Origin: Endomychus coccineus
Lineage: Eukaryota; Arthropoda; Insecta; Coleoptera; Endomychidae
Direction: 5' to 3'
DNA: 64,000 bases
Assembly: GCA_958510875.1 (NCBI GenBank)
Contig: OY294067.1
Coordinates: forward strand, 280,321,242-280,385,241
Position numbers and translations under genes: made by a program. The notes below the pieces were generated by a model that saw only the letters and a list, made by a program, of their open reading frames with translations, had not been told where the DNA came from and ran no database searches. Shown here in pieces: positions 54,902 to 64,000 of the stretch; position 1 is the stretch's first letter; every line of letters begins with the position of its first letter.

Positions 54902-55688
54902 TACCAGGATATCAAAAAGTATCTTGGTCAAGGGTGGTTGTGGAATCTAAAACGTATGTCTTAGTTTACGTTTGAAATAATCATGTCACTGTCACACTGA
55001 CATTATCAATAACCTACAAATTTCATACCTATTTATTTCAGTTGTAAAACAATAATGAATACAAATTGATATAGTAATAAAAATTGTCGAAATGTTAACT
55101 TTGAACCTTTTAAAAGGTCGGGATAGCCACAAACCGGGTCGAAAACGGTTTTAAAATAGTTAATTTTCGATAAATGGAATGACGTTCACGTAAGAAGCCC
55201 GTAGCTCGCGAGTTGGAAAAGTGCAAAAGTTAGGAACATAGAACTTCTTTACGAGGGCTTTTTGCGTACCGTTTTCGCTCCATGTAGTTAGATTTAGTAG
55301 CGATACGCACCCGACGGCCCTTCTTTTTTCCAAAAATTCCGTTTAAATAGGAAAATTTAATTAAAATAGAAGCAGGTACTCTCAGGTCTCAACTGACGCG
55401 TAGCGAGCTTCTCGAGGGAAACGTCAAAATGATTTCGTTCGTAGCTAATTACATAGGACGTCTGGCGTTCATGCAATTATGTTTTTAGATAATTCGAACC
55501 TTCTAATTTCGATAGTGAAAATCCCGGAGTCTGAAGCGCTAGAGACTTCTGAGTGTTATAACATTTGTATAAAATTGCGAAATTTTGCACTTTTAGAAAC
55601 TTCAAATTAATTAATTTGACACAAGTAAAGACACACGTTTTAGATTCCACAACCACCCTTGACCAAGATACTTTTTGATGTCCCGGTA
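54902..55688. mobile_element. 787-bp TIR element carrying a copy of the dispersed repeat from 16.1 kb
   Basis: TACCAGGATATCAAAAAGTA with TCTTGGTCAAGGGTGGTTGT at 54902 is inverted at 55688 (TACCGGGACATCAAAAAGTA read on the minus strand). The TIRs are about 65-70 bp with few changes, down to AAAACGTATGTCTTAG versus AAAACGTGTGTCTTTA. TA lies at both ends. No transposase; a non-autonomous DNA transposon. Confidence 0.75.
55079..55575 (+). repeat. Dispersed repeat, copy 2 (partner 16072-16735)
   Basis: Begins AAAATTGTCGAAATGTTAAC and follows the same order of blocks as copy 1, but lacks parts of its middle (about 150 bp less). It is the interior of the 787-bp TIR element. Confidence 0.75.
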
Positions 55689-58638
55689 TAATGTCATGTC
55701 GATTTACCAATCAAAAATACGTAAATATTCATTTTGCTTATGGGTTTTATATCGGAAATTCCTCTAGCACTGGCTGCTATATAGAGGGGTTCAGGTAGTT
55801 CAATGTAATATCTAGGAGGACACCAACCGCAATTTCCTTACATTGTAGGCATTGGGTAATTTTCCTAACCAGGTTGTTAAGGGCTAATTCTTTGATGTTT
55901 ACGCCTAGTATGCGTACTGGTAGACAATAAGGCATGGGCGTTTGGAGATTTCAAACTCATCTTAACATAGTTAAGTGTTGTCTGGTATAGACTTTTTATC
56001 CATTTAGTTAGTCATTTCGAGACTCCTCTTTCCAAACGTCTCTTCTTCTGACCATCAACTTCATTATAGATATACCAAAAATGATCTCTACAACATAAAA
56101 GAGGGGGATATCCCATGAGGACATTTCCAGATTTCTGAGATAATCCCGGTGAGCACGGAGTGTGTATTCATTAAACCGTTTTTATTTTGGTACATTCGAT
56201 CTAGACAGAAAATTATGTTCGTCAGCATATGAAATAGCAATAACGGTAGTTTAGCAGTAGTTCAGATAACCCAAAGGCAGCTGCATCTAGTCAGACATCT
56301 AAACTAGAATTATGGTGCTTGTTTAGTAAGTTTAGGATAGGTTGTACCGTTATACGATTTTTCCTGTTTAAAATTTCCCTCAAATGATAATGTATAGAGG
56401 CTTCTCCAGTTGTGCTGGATTTTATAATCTAAACTTATGTTCGAACAGGGAGAACATTTTTCTTGTCTAATCCAACATTGGCTCGGTTAGAATCCCGTTC
56501 TGCAACGCGATACAACGGGGAGAGCGGCGTCAGAAATAATAGTTAGCCGAGCTGCATCTACGTCTTTCCGCCGTAACTTATGTGTCATGAATATGTAAAT
56601 TGCAAAAACGATCGTCGTAATGTGAAAAAGACACGTTATATATCAGAATTCTAGACTGTTATATCTATTTAGTCTAAATATGTTTCAGTATGTGTTCGAG
56701 CTAAATATAGTGCGCGAAGTAACGTCAAAAAAATTTCCATTACGTTCTCATCAGGGGGATTCGAAATTCGTCACAGTACGCAGGTAAACATAAAATTCGT
56801 CACGTAGCATTCTGTCGCCCGATTTTGGGACTACGAAATTCGTCACAAAGATAATTATTGATTTTCAAATTCTAAAATATAATGAAAACCTTGTTGATGC
56901 AACAATGTTGCCACCATAGACGTCCAAGTAATATTTTTACGTTTACAAAAAAATTAATATGATTGAGAAAATAAAAATATGAGGTCGGTTTTACTTTATT
57001 TATTAATAGAATTAGAATAATGTTTTCCATAAGAAAGTTATCAACCCCTATTTTTGATAATTTCAACGTCTAACAAACGTGCTGTGGAAGTATAGTTTTA
57101 GAATTGTATCAATTTAAATTCATTATATAATCAAGACTGATTTGATATATGAAAATAAAAATAAAATACTACTAATCAACCCTTAAAATTTCAGATTTTT
57201 GGAAAATGTTTAAAACATAGATGCGCTTGGCTCGTTATATGTTTACAGTTTGAAAAATAAACAAGCCAAATTAAAAATTCAAACAAAGGTCAATAGTTCA
57301 GATTTGAAGCTATGATTTGCAGTTTATTTGGTTCCAATAGGCTAGTAGTTTCCGGATGAAGCAACTAAAACGGAGAATTCTTTTTCAAAATGTTAATGTG
57401 TTTCGCTCATTATATGCCGTTTCAAAAATAAACATGACAAATCAACAATGCAATCGGAAGTCAATAGCTGAGGCATAAAGCTCTCATATTTCGTACTTTT
57501 TTGGCATCCATCTTCAGTTTTTCACGTGGAAACTATAGTACCTACGTTTCGTATCATTATGAAAAATGTTATTTTTTAATATGTCATCACAGTCATACAT
57601 TAACCCAACCTGCACAAGTTGATATTTATTTTAAAAATGATGTCATCGAACTAGAGATAATCCTAAAATCTATAGATGATGAAACATAGTTACTATATAA
57701 ATAATACGGACATTCAATTGAAAGTAAGGTTGACAGTACATAGTTATTAAAACGTAATCTAACAATCAACTATAAGAATTGCTATTGATCAATTGATCAG
57801 TTATCAGTTAATTAGAACAGTTTATTATTTGTATGTCCTATTATTCGTTCCGAAACGGGTAATTATAAAAATCCAAGAGTTCACAAAAAAAAATTATCTA
57901 TGTCTGTAATTGAGATTTGAAGCTCATCTCTCAAATCGCGGATAGGCAAATAAATAGGAGAACGAACTGACATAAAAATAGTTAGTCCTTTCACTTACAA
58001 TTATATCCTCCTTTACTGTTAATAGGCGTTACATATTCATATGGCTGTTATAACCTACGGCTCGTGTGAGTTTAATGACATACTGTAGATGAGCTCATGT
58101 AGAGTTATGTATATCAAGTATACGAGATCAACCTACAACATTTTCATTGATCCACCCACACGCACACACACACATGAATAAATTCGCCATAAACTAATCA
58201 AAATAAGACATAAATATTACGTTGTGACATAGTTATCACTTTAGCTTATCAAAATGATAATTCAGAGGTACAGCTGTTTTTTTTGGCGTGATAGAAGTTC
58301 TGATCCAGACAGCGGACCAAAAAAACCCCTGATACCAAATTTCAGAAACTTTGGATTAGAAGACCCCGAGATATTCCATTTGTTATAAAAGACATTCCAT
58401 TTGTTATTTGAAGATGGTTTTTCATTGTTTATTAATAGTAATAATCACGAGCCTCCTCTTTTTCTAACTAACGATGTGTACGCCATCCTGAACACGACGC
58501 AAAAAGAATTTTACATTTCGTACGGTTTATAAAATTTGAGATGTTTTTCCCACTTTTGCCTGAACTAACCCAGCGACGTAGGATCAGGCGACTGATGGTT
58601 GAAAAAGAAGTAGATAATTTGCCCCGCGGGGTACGATA
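55689..58638. other. Long non-coding stretch
   Basis: No gene recognised. 56762-56850 contains AAATTCGTCAC three times. 56440-56600 is locally GC-richer. 58150-58165 is a short CA repeat. Confidence 0.4.
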
Positions 58639-60017
58639 TACAGAGTGTTTCAAAAAAAGGTGGCCCCTTTGCTAGAATAGGTAGAACACTGACAAATAAG
58701 TTGGGTTTGCTCAGAAAAAATGTTCGTAATGGCATCCGTATTCAAGATACAGGACGTTGTAAAAAGAATTTTTAAACGCATTTTTTACGATTATTTCGAA
58801 ACTACTAGCAACATTGTATTGAAATGTTGTATGAACTTGTTTTGTAAGCTGACACATCGTATGAATTCATTTTTATATCTGACTCTCATAGAGGGCGTTA
58901 ATTACACGGTTCGTACCAAGTAGTTTTAAACAGGTTAGATTTTCTGATTCAAATTTTAGGTGAAATTAAACAACATTCAATTTTACACGAAAAAAGTGCT
59001 TTTGGTAAAACTCGATATTGTGTACCGTTTTCGGAATAATTTGATTTGAAAATGATCAAGTAATAGCTGATGCTGGTATAAAGTAGAAAACAATTACCAA
59101 TTTATTGAAAACCGAGAACAATAACATTATTCTAATGCTAAAGTTGTTAATCAAACAAAGAATCACAAGAAGAAAATTAAAATAAATTTGAATAAAAACA
59201 TGAAATATTTAATCAGTTAGAGTAAGTGTTCGAAATGTCCTCCGTTTTCAAAAAAATACAATTCTAGCCTTTTTTCTAAAGATAGCATTAATTTTCTAAA
59301 CGGTTGAGGATCAACTATGAGGTCAATAAAGTGACGTTCAATTCTGTCTTGCAATCCTTGAATTTACCTCTGTAGATAGACTTTTCCCTAACATACGACC
59401 AAACTGTGTAGTCGAAAGGATTGAAATCGCGTGTTTGAATATTTCATGATTTTATTCAAATTTATTTTAATTTTCTTCTCACGATTCTTTGTTTGATTAA
59501 TAACTTTAGCATTAGAAGAATGTTATCGTTCTTGGTTATTAATAAATTGGTAATTGTTTTTTTACTTTATATCAGCATCAGTTATTACTTCATCATTTTC
59601 AAATCAAAATAGTCCGAAAACGGTATGCAATATCGAGTTTTACCAAGAATACCTTTTGCTGTGAAATTGAATGATGCTTAATTTCATTTAAAATTTGAAT
59701 CAGAAAATCTAACCGCAAAAAAGTTATGTTTTAAACTACTCGGTACGAACCGTATAATTAGCGCCCTCTATGAGTCATGCATAACAATAAATTCATACGA
59801 TGTGTCAGCTTCCAAAACATGTTCATACAAAATTTCATTACAATGTTGGCAGTGGTTTCGGAATAATCGTAAAAAATGTGTCTAAATATTTTTTTACAAC
59901 ACCCTGTATCTTGAATACGGATGCCGTTACGAAAATTTTTTAGTAAGCAAACCCCACTTATTTTCTGTGTTCTACCTATCCCATCAACGTGGCCTCGTGA
60001 TTTTGAAACACCCTGTA
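58639..60017. mobile_element. DNA transposon with about 575-bp TIRs, internally deleted
   Basis: TACAGAGTGTTTCAAAAAAA at 58639 is inverted as TTTTGAAACACCCTGTA ending at 60017; TA lies at both ends. The arms 58639-59210 and 59437-60017 pair throughout (for example GGCATCCGTATTCAAGATAC with GTATCTTGAATACGGATGCC; GAGGGCG with CGCCCTC). Only about 225 bp remain between them, containing the end of a transposase. The same architecture as 5047-7427 but a different family, and non-autonomous. Confidence 0.85.
59220..59436 (-). pseudogene. DDE transposase C-terminal remnant
   Basis: Minus strand: RDFNPFDYTVWSYVREKSIY followed by RG is the region around the third catalytic residue (Asn-Pro-x-Asp, normally preceded by Ser-Pro-Asp). 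After a frame change: LMLSLEKRLELYFFENGGHF with EHLL, the typical Gly-Gly-His-Phe-Glu-His C-terminus of insect Tc1/mariner-related transposases. About 70 residues remain; two thirds of the gene are deleted. Confidence 0.75.
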
Positions 60018-61654
60018 TAGCCGGTCATCCGGGTCATATACCCGAAATTATAATTATTAAGATGGAGTGAATGTAGTGATCGGTAAAATGAAGTCATTCG
60101 TCTTTTCACCTTCTAGTTAAACAATAAATTGCATAAGGCTTTCTGATGAATGAAACCAAAATTCTGTTTATTTGATCAAATTGTACGACTTTCATTAAAA
60201 TAACGCTCCACTAAAAAACGCCCGTTATTTCAGTAGATTTTTGTGTCAACAGTAATGGGAAGGTTACTTTCAACATCTCTCAAATTTCTCTCGAATGCGG
60301 GGGACTTATTGCAATCGCAATCGATTAGAAGTTTTCCAGAAAAAGTCTCTATTATACTTGCCACAATCTTCGATTCTATTTTCATTCAAATATTTAGTCT
60401 GAACGAGATGAAATGCAGTTGATCTTTCAGCATTACCTGTAAAAAAAAACTATTTTAGTATAAAATCAATACAGTCATATCATAAGTATTTATGGCATAT
60501 TTCATTCTCTGTAAGATCTTCCTTCAAGAGTTATTCTGAATAAAAGATTCTTCTAAATATTTCGATAATGCATTCATAGGTAATAATCCTGATACATCAG
60601 ATATGAGTTATGTTACCCTTATCTGAAAAGTAGATATATAATAGTGGAAGCCTCAGTGACATGAAATTTATAATCACATGTCCATGTATCTATTGTCAAA
60701 ATGAATCTATTCATGATATAATGAGAAATGATATAAATGCAAATCATATGTCGCTATGCTTTCGCGATAAACGGAAATTTGAGACAGTTGTCAGAGCATT
60801 TGCGAGAAATATCAATGTAGTTGTGAATATGGGTTGATCAAATTTTCTGCGTTTTTTTGCGGTTGAAGGCGCGTTATAAATTTATAAATCACGTCCAACC
60901 TATCCCCATCTTTATCGCACTTATTACATTTCAATACTCCAGTGTCTTGAACTCAACCTGAATGTATATCGTGTAAGGGTACAAATTACTCTTACTTAAG
61001 GATAAACTAAAAGCTCTATTTTATCACTTGGTTGCCGACAGCTACAGTGAAGACAGTCGTGAGTTATAATTTTAGATGTTAAGAATTCGGGCGCTAGAGT
61101 ATTTTAACCAACCAATGAATTATGTATATAACTAGGGGATACAAATACTCAAGTCCCCAGGTTAAATTACCCTGAAAGAAAAAAATAAAAGACCTGTACC
61201 CAGAATGATTGAAATTTACTACAGCACCCGTAGGGCCGCATTATTTTCGAAGAAACTCTCATTTTTCGTCAGTGACTTGTTAATGCCTCTGTTCTTGCCT
61301 TGTACAGTTTTCTGGTTAACGTCAGTTGATAGGTGAATGCAAATTTGGTTGTGGCCTTCCATTTTCGAACTGTATTGTTTCCCACCTCATCAGATCACCA
61401 CGTAGCACAAAAAGAAATGAAAATTAAAATTTTTAGAATATAATTTTCTCTTCTCCAAGAAACATCCTTCGGCCCAAGTTGACTGAAGAAAAGAGAAACA
61501 TTGTTTCCGCCTATGGGCATGAATTATAAATTTACAAAACGCCTCAAACAGTTTTTCGGGGATTCCCGTAACGTGTGGTGAGTTTCACCGAGCCGGACAC
61601 GTTGTATTTCGAAGCTTGGGCCTGGTCATGTGTGATGGTATACGCACGTCGACT
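60018..61654. other. Non-coding stretch
   Basis: No gene. The segment 60895-60960 (CATCTTTATCGCACTTATTA and GTGTCTTGAACTCAACC) resembles 61800-61865, a further scrap of the dispersed repeat there. Confidence 0.4.
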
Positions 61655-61860
61655 GGTCACGTTTATGTTATCGTTTAGCTATTCTAAAAAATTATTCATG
61701 CTCACCACAAACGCTTCAAGTGAGTGAAATGAATCAATCGAATGTATCGTCTGGTTATCGCTAGATAAGGTACTGACGACAGGCGCGTTAATATACCATC
61801 TGCATCTTTGTAGAATCTTTATCGTACTTATTAACTCGGAAGACACTGGTCCCTTGAACC
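61655..61860 (+). repeat. Dispersed repeat, copy 2 (partner 36815-36980)
   Basis: TGGTCACGTTTATGTTATCG, TTATTCATGCTCACCACAAA, CTTCAAGTGA, TCAATCGAATG and GAATCTTTATCG in the same order as at 36.8 kb. Confidence 0.55.
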
Positions 61861-63053
61861 CAACCAGTACAATACATACACATATTCGTAGGTGCAAAGA
61901 TCGATTTATCTAAAATTAATACTTGTATCGGAATGAATAGCGGTTTTTTATCTACTAAATCAAAGCGTGATCTTGAGTATAAAAGATTATATAAAATGTC
62001 AATCAAATATTTTACTCCAAAATAAAATCCGATAAATAAAGGGGCGCGCATATCTGAGACAATCAGCGTAATTCAAGTTTAATAATATACTTACGAAACC
62101 TTTTACTAGAGTTAACACACGCTAACGTGCAGGTTCGTTTTATGTAATAACGACTGTATTGCTCAATAAGGAATTAATGGGTGGGAACTGTGCCATCATT
62201 AAACGATTCAAGAACGAATCAATCGATACTCAAGAACTTGAAAATTGGCGCAGAACTAGATCAAGGTGGACGCGTACATCCAGGTTTCGCTAATCGCCAT
62301 CGGGAAAGAAAATAAATTAATCAACCGTTTACGTGTTAATTGAACTTGTCCTAGATATGAAATATTCAAATTTTCGAACATTAATTAGAAAACCCTGATG
62401 TAAACGAGCTTGCATTTATACAGGAATTCCTGCAGGGAAAATAAAAACACGCGAGCAGCGAACATGATCGAACATCAACCAACAGGAGCAGGTAGGAAAA
62501 ATAAACGAAATTGTTATTTCAATACAATACCAATGCCAGATAACATCAATTAAACAGCTGTTCGAAATCCGTAATATACTTGGGCGAGTAGAACACAATT
62601 AATGTTTAAAACGTATCTCGAAATATTCCCGACTCAACGTCGAAAAAGAAATAAGTTAATGGCTCTTGCAATATGATTTCACCTCGCAGGTTTGAACAAA
62701 TTGTATACCGGCTTTCAGTAATATACATTATTGGAGATAAATACGATTCAAACACACTTATTTATCTTCCGACTCGGACCTATTCATTCGGGTTTCACCA
62801 TGTAGAGTTTAACTCTTGGTTAATCAAAATATTTCACTTAACAAATGTTAAACGAGACAGTTTTTGCAACGAATATACTGTATTTATATTTGGAATGATT
62901 ATATCCAGTATTGATCCACACAAACCGTGAATAAAAATTCTCACTTTCTATTTGTATCCTTTGTTCTTCCGTTCTATTGTTCACGAAAAAAAACATTCGA
63001 AGTATATTGAGGAAGTTGCAGATTGTCTTCATTCTCGCATTGAATTAATCACG
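61861..63053. other. Non-coding stretch, nothing recognised
   Basis: Short frames on both strands lack domains. Confidence 0.45.
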
Positions 63054-63833
63054 TTTATATATAAATTCTCGAGGAATAGGTCACAGTAACACATATGCTT
63101 ATTATTTTCGTCTTTACGTCCGTTTCAGTCTCACGACCATCATTAGAAGAAGGATCAATGTATAAAACACGATTTCTTAAAATTAATTGTATAATCACAA
63201 TGTGTTCACAAAATATTTTCACATGCTTTGGACAAATAGGACAAATAATGTTTTTTAGTTAGGGGAAAATTTTTCATCCACTTCAGTCTGCACTTCACTA
63301 GATACTAATGATTTCACATTCAAAAAAATCCAAAAATGAGAAATCCATAATTCTACACTAACATTCATTTGTTCCACTGATTAACTATTATTTCATGAAC
63401 ATTAATGAAAATTCAGTGATGATTGTGGGGATGAAACTGTTTGTTTTTGTTTATAATGAAATTCTATATTTTGACAAGTACCATTCATTCACTTATTTTT
63501 GTTAATAAGTATCTACATATAGATACTGAAGATTCTGATAGATAGCTATCATTTGGGTATGATTTAAGCTTCAATATTTATGTAATATCAATAAAGACTT
63601 TTAGGTCGTAGTTGGACGTTTTGAAGATTGGCATATCTGTAGCATTTTGATGTGCCGATGGTCTGCAGGTTTACTATATAGAAATCTCGAGATTAGTTAG
63701 GTTAGATTATATTAGAAACAAAGGGAGTGTGTTCTTACGGCACTATCTTCAATTAAAAATGCCCACGTCGCCGGAACGAACAGAAACACGAGTAATCAAA
63801 ATTATAACACATTAATGTTTTAACTATAGAATC
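63054..63833 (+). repeat. Dispersed repeat, longest copy (relatives at 9236 and 10324)
   Basis: Begins TATATATAAATTCTCGAGGA at about 63056 and ends near ATAACACATTAATGTTTT. The left 130 bp matches 10324-10450; both ends match 9236-9372 inverted. The ~550-bp middle is AT-rich and has no coding signal. Confidence 0.55.
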
Positions 63834-64000
63834 ATGAATTCACTGCTTAGCAATATTCTTATTAACTTTGAAGTCATATAAAATCACAGTTTGCAATACG
63901 ACTGAAAAACTTTGTTGAATTGTAATATTTATCACCTGTCATTCAAGCTACGCACAATTAAGACTAAACAATACTGTCATAAGCTTCGTAAGACTTGTTG

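Noticed and set aside
1..64000. CRISPR arrays, operons, prophage, rRNA or other prokaryotic features
   Set aside because: Composition, introns, poly-A and transposon types are those of an insect genome; no regular short repeat-spacer array was seen.

Overview
This is AT-rich eukaryotic DNA from the accessory part of an arthropod genome, almost certainly an insect. Evidence: the only recognisable coding matter comes from transposon classes usual in insects (Penelope-like elements, Tc1/mariner-related DDE transposons with TACAGGGTG ends, hAT, Helitron, jockey/CR1-type non-LTR elements, and an LTR with a tRNA-Lys primer site). There are spliceosomal introns, a poly-A tail, a microsatellite and a 200-bp N gap. 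I cannot fix the species. I found no convincing host gene, no rRNA and no intact tRNA gene. Almost every coding relic carries stops, frameshifts or truncations; the exception is one open Penelope-like reading frame.

Layout. 1-5 kb: a Penelope-like endonuclease relic at the left edge, a probable LTR with promoter and primer-binding site, and a foldback element. 5-7.4 kb: a complete DNA transposon with 473-bp terminal inverted repeats (TIRs) and a broken, intron-containing transposase. 8-12.7 kb: a reverse-transcriptase (RT) scrap, a duplicated segment carrying a short dispersed repeat, a second Penelope-like endonuclease relic and a 245-bp MITE. 12.9-14.8 kb: non-LTR RNase H and tail relics with a poly-A tract. 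15.9-17.6 kb: dispersed repeats. 18.9-21.6 kb: RT relics split by a 2-kb hAT element whose own promoter region carries a long heat-shock-element-like array. 22.6-23.7 kb: a foldback element, AAT microsatellite and the assembly gap. 26-34 kb: mariner and RT relics and two foldback elements. 34.1-36.6 kb: a GC-rich repeat, holding a short hAT element, holding a Helitron. 38-45 kb: more RT, hAT and DDE relics and foldback copies. 46.7-50 kb: Tc1 and non-LTR relics with a nested insertion. 50.7-55.7 kb: an array of ~200-bp repeats that holds a nearly perfect 2.5-kb head-to-head Penelope-like palindrome, a foldback element, and a neighbouring TIR element. 58.6-60.0 kb: a DNA transposon with ~575-bp TIRs. 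The rest is AT-rich DNA with short shared repeats.

The elements do not act together as a pathway. What ties them is nesting: several insertions keep target-site duplications and interrupt older relics, so their order of arrival can be read. The best candidates for something unusual are the heat-shock-like promoter inside the hAT element (19.29-19.40 kb), the Penelope-like palindrome (50.9-53.4 kb), and the modular 473-bp TIRs at 5.0-7.4 kb. All coordinates, motifs and repeats were read by eye; identities were judged from remembered family motifs, not from searches.
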